Shown here: one piece after another, positions 1-9,115 of the stretch
How the letters are laid out: each line of letters starts with the position of its first letter
Numbering within the stretch: the stretch's first letter is position 1
Assembly: GCA_963715655.1 (NCBI GenBank)
Contig: OY970262.1
Span: 2,108,001-2,172,000 of the forward strand
Source of the DNA: JANQPD01 sp963715655
GTDB taxonomy: Bacteria > Bacteroidota > Bacteroidia > Flavobacteriales > Schleiferiaceae
Direction: 5' to 3'
DNA: 64,000 bases
Notes under the pieces: generated by a model
The model's database searches: none
What the model was told of the DNA's origin: nothing
The model's input: the letters and a program-made list of their open reading frames with translations, nothing else
Translations under genes and position numbers: made by a program

Positions 1-491
1 TTAAATTCTTCGTCAATTTTTAAATTTATGAAGTTTAATTTAAACTCGTTGCTACCACTATTGTTAATAGAAGCAGTTCCTGCAACTTTCACATTATCAA
101 CTTCGTAGTTAAGAAAGCTAACACCAATGGAACCACCTGATTGGGTGTAATCTCCAGTTTCTGCTCCAATGATGGTACCTTTTCTAGTTTTGCCATCAGC
201 ACCAATTACACCCGTGCCGTAGTTTACAGCTACTATGTTTACACCGTTATCATCATACGTAAACACACTTGCGTTATCAAAAGTAGTGGTGTCGCTAGGA
301 CTAAAGGCAGAATCTCTGCGTATTACATCCAAAATATTATACACATCAATACCAATACTTTCTGTTTTCAAAAACTGTTCACTTAATTGTTGCTCAACGC
401 CTCCTTCACCTCCAAGATCCAATTCCTCGTCACAACTTGTTACTGATACCGCTAATGCTATAACGGCAAATTTTAAGATACTTCTTTTCAT
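1..491 (-). CDS. Putative lipoprotein, C-terminus outside window
   Basis: Reading the minus strand from the ATG at 489-491 gives 163 open codons that run off the left edge, so the C-terminus is missing. The first 20 residues form a lipoprotein signal peptide ending in a lipobox-like VTSC, followed by an acidic stretch (DEELDLGGEGG). The rest is polar, with Thr/Ser/Asn-rich strands typical of small exported Bacteroidota proteins. No family is recognised. It lies 25 bases downstream of the DUF5723 gene on the same strand and is probably the last visible gene of that operon. Export and lipidation are inferred from the signal alone. Confidence 0.7.
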   Translation of the reverse strand, partial: MKRSILKFAVIALAVSVTSCDEELDLGGEGGVEQQLSEQFLKTESIGIDVYNILDVIRRDSAFSPSDTTTFDNASVFTYDDNGVNIVAVNYGTGVIGADGKTRKGTIIGAETGDYTQSGGSIGVSFLNYEVDNVKVAGTASINNSGSNEFKLNFINLKIDEEF

Positions 492-515
492 AATTATAAA
501 ATTTAAATTTAGATG

Positions 516-1928
516 TTACTTATTAAGACTTTTAGGTTTTCCCGGTTCAATTAAACGTACTCCTTCTGTTTCGGTAGGTTTTTTATTATTAGATTTTTTA
601 CCGAAAAAAGTAATGTTTAAACCCACGCGTAAATTGGTAGTTTGCAGCTGGTCAATAAATACTGCTCCAAAAATATTATCGGAAATAAGGTACAATTGCA
701 ATGGCCCTAACTTAGCTTGAAAACCAGCACCAATATTATTGTAAGTGCCGTTAATAATAGAATAGGAAGCGGTAAACTGAAACGTTCTTGACCATTTACC
801 TTGGTAATTCACACTGTAATCGTTAAAAAACTCGCCACCCCATTTTCTAGTATGGAATAATGCTCCTACCGTATGCTTGTCGTTTAGCTTATAATTGGCA
901 CTCAAAAAGATACGCGTATTCAAAGATTTAGTGTAAGCTTCACCATCCTGTTCTTCAAAATTAAAAGCGGAAGCCAAACTATCTACAAAAAACTCGGAGC
1001 CCTGTCCCGGATTATCATCACTAAAATCTACATTTACTCCTGTATAAGCATACTGCCCTTTACTTACATAATTTCTGTTGTTTGAGTTCCAAGTAATGGA
1101 ACCAATATCTATAACACTGGCCGACACATTTAAACGCTTAGTTATATCGTAGGAAGCACCAAAATCAAAACCAAAACCAGAGTTATCCGGTAATGCTAAA
1201 GCTGCTGGTGCAGGCTGTACTAAATCCTCATCTACAAAAGGCGAAAGTCCTGAAGTTCTCACCAACACATCAGAATCTACAATAAGAGCCGTGTCATTTG
1301 TAGTAATGTTGGCACTAATACGCTCAACATATCCGCTTTGCTGACCAATAATATATTTAAATCTACCTCCTAAGCTTAGTTTATCATCTAAAAACCTATG
1401 TTGATAACCTACGTAAGTATTGGTACGCACTTCATATTCTAAATTAAAACTATTAATCTCAAACGATGCATTTACTTTTTCAGTTTCTACACCACCAGCG
1501 TTACCAAAATTGATAAAACGTAATAAATCTGCAGGGTAATCGGTTCGTACATCCGCAACAAGTTCGGCACCAAAAGAAACAAAGCCTTTTCCTACTTTAA
1601 ACCCTACCCCTAATAAATCTACTGATGTGTTGGAAGTAATTTGGCTCCGTTCACCTAGGTTGTTGATGACATTGTCCAAATTATCATTTGGATCGGTGCC
1701 GGTAGCAAACAAATCAATAAGTGCAAAACCACTATTGTGATAATGTGTATGTACTCCTGAAACCACTGGTAAACCAACAAAAACTTTTGCTTGCTGCTTT
1801 AATGCAGGGTTTACGCTTAAACTTTGCGGTATGGCACTAAAGTTATATAAGGTTAAATCAGACTGTGCGGTTAGCACAGTACTAACTGCGAGCACCGCTA
1901 CCAAAAGTGTATGCTTACTAATTCTCAT
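516..1928 (-). CDS. DUF5723-like outer-membrane beta-barrel protein
   Basis: A protein of 470 residues with an N-terminal signal peptide (cleavage probably after TAQ near residue 22). It then has the segment LYNFSAIPQSLSVNPAL, which resembles the start of DUF5723 proteins, where a 'mostly-Asn-Pro' motif opens a PorV/FadL-like barrel. The remainder alternates short amphipathic strands and Gly/Asn turns, consistent with a 14-16-stranded barrel, and ends in a Lys/Asn-rich tail. Its start overlaps the end of the upstream lipoprotein gene by 11 bases, so translation is probably coupled. The role is unknown; a surface or envelope-biogenesis function is inferred. Confidence 0.65.
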   Translation of the reverse strand: MRISKHTLLVAVLAVSTVLTAQSDLTLYNFSAIPQSLSVNPALKQQAKVFVGLPVVSGVHTHYHNSGFALIDLFATGTDPNDNLDNVINNLGERSQITSNTSVDLLGVGFKVGKGFVSFGAELVADVRTDYPADLLRFINFGNAGGVETEKVNASFEINSFNLEYEVRTNTYVGYQHRFLDDKLSLGGRFKYIIGQQSGYVERISANITTNDTALIVDSDVLVRTSGLSPFVDEDLVQPAPAALALPDNSGFGFDFGASYDITKRLNVSASVIDIGSITWNSNNRNYVSKGQYAYTGVNVDFSDDNPGQGSEFFVDSLASAFNFEEQDGEAYTKSLNTRIFLSANYKLNDKHTVGALFHTRKWGGEFFNDYSVNYQGKWSRTFQFTASYSIINGTYNNIGAGFQAKLGPLQLYLISDNIFGAVFIDQLQTTNLRVGLNITFFGKKSNNKKPTETEGVRLIEPGKPKSLNK

Positions 1929-3471
1929 CGTTTGGTAATTTCACGTTTAACTTAGTTCTAGCACTAATAATGGTTTGCAATCCATAGGTTGATAATAATT
2001 TTATACCATTAGGTCTATTTGCAGGGGTATTAAGCCTTCCTCTAATTATAACTTCTTTTACTCGGGTAAGCGCTTTTAAATCTTCGTCAGCAAAAACAAC
2101 GCTAAACTGCCTTTCTGTGGGACGTGTTACTTTACCATTGGGCAGCGTTGGTGCTGGTTCTAAAAGCGGAATGGTTACTCCACCAATGCTATCTCCACTT
2201 ATGGAGTCAATAAAACTTAAACTTAAATTTACCTCAAAAGGAAAGCCATTTTTATTGTTGAAAAACAACGTTAATGCATCTACTACACCCGCACTGTCTA
2301 TGGTAGGAATGTTAATGTTTAAGCGCTGTTCCAACATCATATTATCAGCTGTAAACTCTAAAGGTATATCTACTTGTAAACCTATTTTAACCTTGGCATT
2401 TTGTGTAATAAAGTTATTGGCAGAAGTAACTCCGGGATTTAAAGTAGCCTTGCCACTATATAAAATTTGATTAGGAATGTTTGACAAGAAATCTACAATG
2501 GTAGAATTTGTTTTATTAACCAATAATGGACTAACCTCGGGTACGTTAGGATTTGTAGCGGCTTTTATATTTTGAGGTGCAAATCCTAAAGCTTGTATTT
2601 GATTAGCTGCATTCACACCATTTAGCCTAGGTGCTAATTCTATCTCTATACCAACATTACTAGTGGCTACTAAAGTAAGGCTGGGGTTGGTTAGTGTTAA
2701 CCCATTAGTAAACTCTTCTAAACCACCAAGGTCAAAATCAAACTTACCTGATGGAATGTTAATTACCCTGGTACCGAAATATCCATTGGCACGGCCAATG
2801 TTTAATCCTGCAAAGTTTATTGCCAAATCAAAATTTTGATTATTCGGAGTTACTGAAGTATCGGCTATACCTACTTCTAAGGCAAAAAAGTTAAACGTTC
2901 CGCTTGTGCCGTTTGTTAAATCAAATGTTAAACCGCTAATATCTACTGAATCCGTAACGGTGGTTACATTAGCCGGTAGTGTAAAGGTGTTTTTAAAAGT
3001 ATCAGTAGGTGTTGCTAAATAGGCATTGGCAATTTTTAAGGTCAAATCTACCGGTTGATTTACCGGCCGTGCAGTATTAATACTATATACTAAATAACCG
3101 GTTCTAAATTCGGCTAAGGTTAATTGAGCTCCCCCAAGTGTACCCAAACCAATGTTAAAAGCTACCGGGCTAGTATTTTCATTTATAGGCAAATTTGTAG
3201 GGTCTTGCCTTGGTATATTTATAAAGTCTATTACATTTAATTCAAATAGACTATCTTCTAAATACACTACGCTAATGGTAGAATCTGAAGGATCAATAAT
3301 TAGTGTACTATCGCTTTGTACCAAATCACTAACGCGCAATCTTGCGTTAATAAGAGGTATCTGTAAATCAGGATTAAAGGATAGTTGATTGCGAAAATCA
3401 AGATCTATATTATCGCGAACGCAACTTACAGAAAGAATCAAAATCGTGAGTAGAAAACAAATTTTTTTCAT
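1918..3471 (-). CDS. Large putative lipoprotein, first gene of barrel operon
   Basis: A 517-residue protein with a lipoprotein signal peptide (MKKICFLLTILILSVSC; the Cys at 17 is the likely acylation site). The mature part is rich in Ile, Asn, Thr and Leu and looks like a series of beta-sandwich domains; no motif allows a family name. It starts the operon lipoprotein - DUF5723 barrel - small lipoprotein and overlaps the barrel gene by 11 bases. A promoter-like sequence lies 29-59 bases upstream of its ATG. Pairing of a lipoprotein with a DUF5723 barrel suggests a surface complex, but this is inference. Confidence 0.65.
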   Translation of the reverse strand: MKKICFLLTILILSVSCVRDNIDLDFRNQLSFNPDLQIPLINARLRVSDLVQSDSTLIIDPSDSTISVVYLEDSLFELNVIDFINIPRQDPTNLPINENTSPVAFNIGLGTLGGAQLTLAEFRTGYLVYSINTARPVNQPVDLTLKIANAYLATPTDTFKNTFTLPANVTTVTDSVDISGLTFDLTNGTSGTFNFFALEVGIADTSVTPNNQNFDLAINFAGLNIGRANGYFGTRVINIPSGKFDFDLGGLEEFTNGLTLTNPSLTLVATSNVGIEIELAPRLNGVNAANQIQALGFAPQNIKAATNPNVPEVSPLLVNKTNSTIVDFLSNIPNQILYSGKATLNPGVTSANNFITQNAKVKIGLQVDIPLEFTADNMMLEQRLNINIPTIDSAGVVDALTLFFNNKNGFPFEVNLSLSFIDSISGDSIGGVTIPLLEPAPTLPNGKVTRPTERQFSVVFADEDLKALTRVKEVIIRGRLNTPANRPNGIKLLSTYGLQTIISARTKLNVKLPNDEN

Positions 3472-3499
3472 GTATAAGCACTTGATTAATGCATGGTTG

Positions 3500-3530
3500 C
3501 AAACCTAGGGTTATAAAAAAACAATAACAA
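3500..3530 (-). promoter_or_regulatory. Bacteroidota-type promoter of the lipoprotein/DUF5723 operon
   Basis: On the minus strand a TAGGTTTG box (3500-3507) matches the phylum's TAnnTTTG -7 element. It is preceded by a TTG at 3528-3530 with 20 bases between, the normal spacing for the -33 element. The predicted start point is near 3494, about 22 bases before the ATG at 3471. Confidence 0.6.
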
Positions 3531-4054
3531 TAAATTAGCTGAAAAAACCTTATAAAAATATGTGAGCGGCACATAATTAGGTGTAAGTGGTAGTTTTACA
3601 CTAGTAGATTGAGAACAAAAATATTGTTGATTTTGTCCGAATATGTAAAATCTTACGAAATCCCTTACAGGATTGACTTACAAAAATTGTTTTTTTTACT
3701 TAAAAACAAGTATTGGGGCTAAAAACTATGCAATTCTAGTTCTTATGTATTGGTGAAACTACATAAACATATAGCTTAGTTAAATTGAAGTATATTGTCA
3801 GTATGAATGATCTCTTAGCGTGGATATGCAATTGAAATTACCGGGTTTATAGTCATCCAGAAAGCACTTAAGAATAGTTCAACGACAGATGATAATCAAG
3901 GTAACGAATATCACTCACAGGGTAGATATGAAGGACACAAAACATACTGAGAAACCAATGAATAGATTAATGGAGTTATTATAGCCTTTAATCCTGTAAT
4001 CAAGTCATCCAATGAAACACTCGAACTGAAATTGAAGTTAGAAAAAATAATAAA
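3531..4054. other. Intergenic stretch, possible decayed coding remnant
   Basis: No intact gene is visible. Between about 3923 and 4057 on the plus strand, two short open stretches in different frames look protein-like. The first ends NRLMELL followed by a stop, and the second reads NPVIKSSNETLELKLKLEK. This is compatible with the tail of a decayed gene upstream of the VOC gene. The rest is AT-rich with no clear signal. Confidence 0.3.
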
Positions 4055-4459
4055 ATGAAAGCATACAAACCAAAAAACTATAATTCGCTCACACCATATT
4101 TGATTGTCGATAATGCCCAAAAATTAGTGGACTTGCTAAAAATAATATTTGATGCAACGGAATTGAGAAGATTTGACCATAAAAATGGAACAATTGCACA
4201 TATTGAACTCAAATTGGACGACAGTATTTTAATGATTAGCAATAGCACAGAGAATTATCCAGCAAACAAAACAATGCTACATATTTATGTTCCAGATGTT
4301 TTCAAAACTTTCGAATTGGCTATCACAAATAACTGCGAAACCATTGAAAAACCTACAAACAAAGAGGGCGACCCTGATACAAGAGGTTCGTTTTACGATT
4401 TTTCAGGAAATTATTGGGCTGTAAGCACGCAAAAAATTGACTTTAACAATGAAAGGTAA
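4055..4459 (+). CDS. VOC family (glyoxalase/PhnB-like) protein
   Basis: 134 residues, the usual size of a single-domain PhnB-like VOC protein. It opens with the typical LTPYLIVDNAQKLVDLLKIIF (strand, then helix after the 'YL.V.dA' motif), has a central beta-hairpin with IAHIELKLDDSILMIS, and ends in DTRGSFYDFSGNYWAVST, corresponding to the usual '.RGs..DPfGh.W.i.t'. The DPFGH metal-ligand segment is altered to DFSGNYW, so metal binding is doubtful. VOC proteins of this group include antibiotic-binding and isomerase-like members; the substrate cannot be told. It overlaps the next gene by 11 bases. Confidence 0.75.
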   Translation: MKAYKPKNYNSLTPYLIVDNAQKLVDLLKIIFDATELRRFDHKNGTIAHIELKLDDSILMISNSTENYPANKTMLHIYVPDVFKTFELAITNNCETIEKPTNKEGDPDTRGSFYDFSGNYWAVSTQKIDFNNER

Positions 4460-4841
4460 AATCTTGAACTTTAACTATTCTGACTTTGATTATGTCAAAA
4501 ATATTGCCTTAACTTTTCCTGATACACAAGAAAGTGTTTCCCACCAAGGAACACCTTCTGTAAAAGTGTGTAACAAATTAATGTGCCGATTACACGACAG
4601 CGGTGATTTTATGCCAATACATTTAAACTTTGATTTAAGAGGTAAATACCTAGATAGTTATCCTGAGTTTTTTCATTTACCCGACCACTTTAAAGCGTAT
4701 AAATATATCTGTATGTGGATAAATTGTCGAGATACAGAATTAATTCACGAAATTCTTGAGTTAAGTTGGAAAGGTCTTGCCACAAAAAAAATGATAAAGA
4801 AATATGAAGAAGAAAAAACAATGAAAATTAAAAAGCAATAA
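4449..4841 (+). CDS. MmcQ/YjbR family protein
   Basis: A small protein of about 130 residues. It matches the MmcQ/YjbR (CyaY-like fold) pattern: an N-terminal helix with 'alTFPDTQESVSHQGTPSVKV', a strand with MCRLHD, then 'HLPDHFKAYKYICMWIN' and a C-terminal helix 'LIHEILELSWKGLATKKMIKKY'. An in-frame TTG at 4437 would add four residues, but the ATG at 4449 is the better start. It overlaps the VOC gene, so the two are probably translated together. The function of this family is not established; it has been called DNA-binding on weak grounds. Confidence 0.75.
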   Translation: MKGKILNFNYSDFDYVKNIALTFPDTQESVSHQGTPSVKVCNKLMCRLHDSGDFMPIHLNFDLRGKYLDSYPEFFHLPDHFKAYKYICMWINCRDTELIHEILELSWKGLATKKMIKKYEEEKTMKIKKQ

Positions 4842-5069
4842 TGGAACAAAGTCAGTTACCAATAAAAAACTTATTTCTCCATAAACTTGAACCATGCTTT
4901 TTCTAGGCTCAATGGTTGATAGCATGATTTCCGTGGGCTTTTATTATTCTATAATTTAACTACTTGTTATCACATAGAATATGAGGGCTTACCTTCCGTA
5001 GGCTTAGTAAAAGTGGTATATTACTATTTATTAGAAAAGAGAAACGATAAGTTATCACCTTAGTTGATA

Positions 5070-6965
5070 TTACTTCTTCAAAATCTTCACCTCTGTTCTT
5101 CTGTTCAAACTTCTGCCTTCCGCTGTATCATTGTTAGCCACCGGCAGTGTATCTCCAAATCCCTTAGCGCTTAATCTAGCCAGTGGAATACCTTTTTGCT
5201 GCAAATATTCCAATACCGCTTTCGCTCGGTTTTCACTCAAGGTTTTGTTGTAAGCCGGATTTCCTTCATTGTCCGTGTGCCCTTCTATGGAAATGACAAC
5301 GTCAGCATTTTTCTCCAAGAAATCAACCACTGTATTTAATTCTGTAGTGCTGCGCTCATCTAATTGGTAGCTATCTGAAGCAAAAAACACGTTTTCCAAC
5401 TTAATTTTTCCGCCAACTTCTATAGGTGTTAACTCCACGTTTAAGGTAAAAACACGCTCTTTAGTATTGGTGGTTAAGCTAAAATTTTTGGAGTAAAACA
5501 GATAACCGGGCTTTTGAATACTCAAAGCATAATCTACATTGGCCGGCAATACACTACTGTAATAGCCTACCCTGTTGCTTTTATCGTTGTAGTTTTTAGC
5601 GGTAGAATCCAGCTGTACAAAGCTAATTTCTGCTTCTAGCGGCTCTTTGGTTTTTATATCACTTACGATACCTTCTATGTACGCAATGGCTTCAGATCTA
5701 GCGTCAAGCGGAAGTTGAAACGTATATAAATCTACCAAACCGTAATTTACTTCCCCCTTGTCTGATGAATAATAGGCCGTTCTTCCATTAGGATCTACAA
5801 TTAATCCAAACTCCTCGCCACTTGTATTAATAGGATAACCTAGGTTTTTAGGAGCGCCCCAAGTGCCATCCGGCAAACGAGTACTTACAAAAAAATCTTG
5901 ATCACCCATACCGGGATGCCCGTTTGATGAAAAATACAAATGGGCATCATCATAATGTATAAAAGGTGATGATTCTTGCACCGGTGTGTTTATTGGGCCT
6001 TCTATTGGTTTTGCTAAACTCCATCGGCCATCTGCACGCAAAGTGGACGTATATATATCTATATTTTTGGCAATGCTGCTGCCTCCTCTTACAAAATACA
6101 GGGTTTTTCCATCGCTGCTAATGCTGGGTTGACTTTCCCAAAAGCGCGTGTTTATGCTATCTCCCAAGTTTATGGGTTCGCCCCAAACGCCATTACCTTT
6201 ATAAAAAGACGCAAAAATGTCGCAACTACCCTTTCCGCCCGGCCTATCGCAACTGGCAAAAAATATTATTTTTCCGTTAGCACTAATGCTTTGCGCTCCT
6301 TCATTGTAAGATGTATTTAAATAGCCGGTTAACGCTTTTGATTTTGACCAACTTACCGAGTCTGCTTCTCTTTCTGAAACCCAAAAGTCTTCATCTTGCT
6401 TATTACCTTCCAAACTGCGGTGTGTAAAAACCATGGTTTTTCCGTTGGCCGAAATAGAAGGAAAATAATCTAATTGATCGGTATTAATCTGTGCGCCCAT
6501 ATTTTGAGGCGCAAAGGGTTTGGGGCTTTTTATAGCCTTTAAGGCGAAGGTTGCGTTGGTCAACATATCTTCAGTAATAGATAAATATTTACTGCTGGCA
6601 TTTGGCTCCAATTTGTATTTATTTAAAACATCTATACTTTGTTGATAGTCCCCTGCTTCATATAAAGCCGTACCGTATATGTAATAAAAATAGTAGGGAG
6701 GATTGTATTTTAAACCGCCTTCATACAACTGAATGGCCTGTTTGCGCTCCCCGCGCTCCATTAAAAGTTGGGCAGAAAGCATACGCGCTTCTATATACTC
6801 AGGACTTTCTTCTAACGCTTTTGTTGCTTTTTCATAGGCATCTTCAGTATCACCCACCGCCATTTTTTCGCGTGCTTGATTGTAATACTTAAAAGCTTTT
6901 TTAGATTGCCCGTTGGCAGAAAACGTAATAAGGGCAAGGATAGAGAGAATAAATAAACTGCGCAT
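5070..6965 (-). CDS. TPR - PD40 propeller - CRD - OmpA protein (PorE-like architecture)
   Basis: 631 residues with a signal peptide (cut near SANGQ). Domains in order: TPR-like helices (about 20-140), a WD40-like PD40 propeller (about 150-420, repeated 'S.dGktlyF.s' motifs), a carboxypeptidase-regulatory-like strand domain (about 425-515), and an OmpA domain (about 520-631). The OmpA part carries 'SIEGHTDNEGN...LSENRAKAVLEYL' and the final NRRTEVKI, so the peptidoglycan-binding Asp and Arg are kept. This order matches PorE, the T9SS-linked periplasmic anchor of Porphyromonas gingivalis, but the same order is common in Bacteroidota proteins of unknown role. It is monocistronic as far as visible. 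Confidence 0.75.
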   Translation of the reverse strand: MRSLFILSILALITFSANGQSKKAFKYYNQAREKMAVGDTEDAYEKATKALEESPEYIEARMLSAQLLMERGERKQAIQLYEGGLKYNPPYYFYYIYGTALYEAGDYQQSIDVLNKYKLEPNASSKYLSITEDMLTNATFALKAIKSPKPFAPQNMGAQINTDQLDYFPSISANGKTMVFTHRSLEGNKQDEDFWVSEREADSVSWSKSKALTGYLNTSYNEGAQSISANGKIIFFASCDRPGGKGSCDIFASFYKGNGVWGEPINLGDSINTRFWESQPSISSDGKTLYFVRGGSSIAKNIDIYTSTLRADGRWSLAKPIEGPINTPVQESSPFIHYDDAHLYFSSNGHPGMGDQDFFVSTRLPDGTWGAPKNLGYPINTSGEEFGLIVDPNGRTAYYSSDKGEVNYGLVDLYTFQLPLDARSEAIAYIEGIVSDIKTKEPLEAEISFVQLDSTAKNYNDKSNRVGYYSSVLPANVDYALSIQKPGYLFYSKNFSLTTNTKERVFTLNVELTPIEVGGKIKLENVFFASDSYQLDERSTTELNTVVDFLEKNADVVISIEGHTDNEGNPAYNKTLSENRAKAVLEYLQQKGIPLARLSAKGFGDTLPVANNDTAEGRSLNRRTEVKILKK

Positions 6966-7052
6966 GATTTATTTTGAGTTGGCTCAAAGAAACAAAAACT
7001 ATGCTCAATTTTGCAGTAACATTTTTTCTAATTGCGGATAAATTACCGGCAA

Positions 7053-7727
7053 TCATTTTACGTGCATGGCTTTAGAAAAATGTAAACCGTCAGAAGCTAC
7101 CAAACTGGCTTGCATTTCTGCTAGCCTACTTATGTAAAATATATCGGTGTAGCGTACACCTAAGGAATCGGCAACCTGTTTATTAACAGCATTATACTGC
7201 TTTATTTCGTTAGAAATTGTATTAGCTCGGCCAGAATTAAATCCAAACGGTGTTACGCTGTAATCTGGAATAGAGATTACCAAAACCTTATTGGTATCGC
7301 CATTAACGTATTGCAACGCTGTATTTAAATTTTCAATAAAACTAGCTTTATATTTTGCTACATTTCTTCCGTTGTACTGATCGTTTACGCCAATTAATAA
7401 GGTAACGGCATCGTATTGAACTGTGTCACTGATAGGATTCATGGCGCTTTGCAGTTCTAAGGTTCTCCAACCGTTTTTTGCAATTACGTTTAGCACGATG
7501 GAATCTTTATCGGCCACCGCATTTAAACTATCGGTAATTAAAGCCGGATAAGCTTGAGAAGCGCCAATGGCCGTACCAATAGTATAGCTATCGCCCAAAG
7601 CCAAATAATGCTTTATGGTTTTAGATGAATTTTGTCCGCCAAAAATAGTTGGTGGATTAGCATTTACCGGCTGACTTTTAGTACAACTAACCAAGGAAAA
7701 TGCACAAAATAATATAAGGTAACGCAT
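7053..7727 (-). CDS. SGNH/GDSL-family hydrolase, lipoprotein
   Basis: 224 residues. A lipoprotein signal peptide (LFCAFSLVSC) precedes an SGNH fold. Block I is ALGDSYTIG with the catalytic Ser, block III is LLIGVNDQYNGRN with the oxyanion Asn, and block V is SDGLHFS, which supplies the Asp and His. Members hydrolyse esters of lipids, sugars or acyl groups; the substrate cannot be predicted. The length is normal for a minimal SGNH enzyme. It probably acts at the inner face of the outer membrane or in the periplasm. Confidence 0.8.
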   Translation of the reverse strand: MRYLILFCAFSLVSCTKSQPVNANPPTIFGGQNSSKTIKHYLALGDSYTIGTAIGASQAYPALITDSLNAVADKDSIVLNVIAKNGWRTLELQSAMNPISDTVQYDAVTLLIGVNDQYNGRNVAKYKASFIENLNTALQYVNGDTNKVLVISIPDYSVTPFGFNSGRANTISNEIKQYNAVNKQVADSLGVRYTDIFYISRLAEMQASLVASDGLHFSKAMHVK

Positions 7728-7801
7728 ACCCTATTTACGCAAAAACAGCTTTATAGGATGGTTGGAAAAACCACAGGCCTACAGATTTTAAAGCAAACTA
7801 A

Positions 7802-8236
7802 TTATTCTACCCACTTAAAATTCTCGGCTCGCGGCATTTTCTCCATTAAGTCAATGGCCATTTGCGGTGGTACGGTTAATTTACGTTTCTGCGTGTCCAT
7901 CCAAGCGCCATCTACATTAATTATAGCGCATACCTCTTCTCCACGCATTATTTTATGTTGAAAACTGAACCTACTGAAATCACGCTTTAGCGCACTGGTA
8001 GCAGCAGTAATAACTAAGTCATCACCAAATTTTAGTTCTTTTTTAAAAATAGCTTCCTCTCTAAATAGAATAGGACCAAAATTATGCTTGGCCATTATAC
8101 CTGCATGTAGTTTATACGCATTCATAAAGGCCATTCTACACGAAGCCCCTACATCGTAATATACACTGTGGCGCACGTGAAAATTAGGGTCTAAATCGCT
8201 CCAGCGGAGTTGAATGGGCATTGAAAAATCAGACAT
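7802..8236 (-). CDS. Acyl-CoA thioesterase, 4HBT hotdog family
   Basis: 144 residues, the size of a YbgC/FadM-type single hotdog. The N-terminal motif LRWSDLDPNFHVRHSVYYDVG matches the family signature 'v.w.DlD..gHvnn..Y', with the active-site Asp retained and a His following it. The strand 'GDDLVITAATSALKRDFSRFSFQHKI' and the later 'GAWMDTQKRKLTVPPQMAIDLM' fit the rest of the hotdog sheet. The likely reaction is hydrolysis of acyl-CoA or acyl-ACP in the cytoplasm. It stands 75 bases from the SGNH gene on the same strand and may be cotranscribed. Confidence 0.8.
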   Translation of the reverse strand: MSDFSMPIQLRWSDLDPNFHVRHSVYYDVGASCRMAFMNAYKLHAGIMAKHNFGPILFREEAIFKKELKFGDDLVITAATSALKRDFSRFSFQHKIMRGEEVCAIINVDGAWMDTQKRKLTVPPQMAIDLMEKMPRAENFKWVE

Positions 8237-8298
8237 ATAGAAAATTTAAAGAAACCAAACTTACTACAGAAACGTTCAAAACACGCCTTTTAAATAAA

Positions 8299-8339
8299 AA
8301 AAGCCCTACTCCAAACTTTCACATTGGAATAAGGCTTTT
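8299..8339. terminator. Bidirectional rho-independent terminator
   Basis: Arms AAAAGCCCTACTCCAA (8299-8314) and TTGGAATAAGGCTTTT (8324-8339) pair over 16 positions with two mismatches around a 9-base loop. A-rich and T-rich flanks lie on both sides, so it can end transcription of the upstream barrel gene (minus strand). Confidence 0.75.
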
Positions 8340-8364
8340 ACTACGTAAATAAAAATTTTACACC

Positions 8365-9084
8365 TTATAGCTTAACGACCAACCTTAGGTTAATAAAGGG
8401 CAACCAAGCATAACCTGATAAATTTTCTTCTAATTGTGCTAACTCCTTTTCTGCAGTAGGTTCTAGCATTTCGGTAGCTGCAATAGAAACCTCTGGTGAA
8501 CCTGCGTAATAGGTACCTATTTCAATACCCAAACCAACTCTTCGTTTTGGTACGGCACGGCCAAAGCCAAAACCTACGTAAGGAGCCAAACCTGCATAGT
8601 CTAACATTATAGTAAGGTTACCTATTTCTTCTGGGCTCAATTCTATTTCACCATATTGAATGTTTTCATTATACAAAACGTTTATGGAACCCCCTGCATC
8701 AAAAAAGTACGATGCCCCACCAATTAGTTTAAAGCTGCTTCGTTTAAAGGGTAAGTATTCTAGCAATACGTCTGCGTGCGTAATGTTGGCATTGCTAGTA
8801 AGCAACACAGGTTGCTGAGATAATTCAGTTTCAATAGCATAATCACTTACTGAAAAAGTTCCTACCCGAGCTCTTAAATTTAAATTCGTATTTAAGTTGT
8901 AAGCATACTCTAGGCCTACACCTAATGTGCTTATATTAATAGCTATAGCGCTTTTTTTATAATAAGTGGGAGGTGGTGTTTCTACCTGTTGCAAAGAATC
9001 TGGTGTGCCTTCTGTTTGGGCTATTGTACCTAAACTAAAGGTAAAAGCTAGTACTACTGAAAAGTATATTTTAGTTGTTTTCAT
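8365..9084 (-). CDS. Predicted outer-membrane beta-barrel protein
   Basis: 239 residues with a signal peptide (cut near TIAQ). Amphipathic strands follow, such as 'AIAINISTLGVGLEYAYNLNTNLNLRARVG' in the N-terminal part and 'AGLAPYVGFGFGRAV' later. The C-terminus ends in LRLVVKL, an alternating hydrophobic final strand like those recognised by the Bam machinery. This is the pattern of an 8-10-stranded porin-like barrel; no specific family is recognised. It follows the 9116-10690 lipoprotein gene by 31 bases and is probably its operon partner. Confidence 0.65.
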   Translation of the reverse strand: MKTTKIYFSVVLAFTFSLGTIAQTEGTPDSLQQVETPPPTYYKKSAIAINISTLGVGLEYAYNLNTNLNLRARVGTFSVSDYAIETELSQQPVLLTSNANITHADVLLEYLPFKRSSFKLIGGASYFFDAGGSINVLYNENIQYGEIELSPEEIGNLTIMLDYAGLAPYVGFGFGRAVPKRRVGLGIEIGTYYAGSPEVSIAATEMLEPTAEKELAQLEENLSGYAWLPFINLRLVVKL

Positions 9085-9115
9085 TTTCTATGTTTTCTCG
9101 AAATAATTAAAGAAT

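Noticed and set aside
141..720. Plus-strand open frames of 81 and 161 codons
   Set aside because: They lie antisense to the signal-peptide lipoprotein and the DUF5723 gene, whose codon patterns and signal peptides are convincing.
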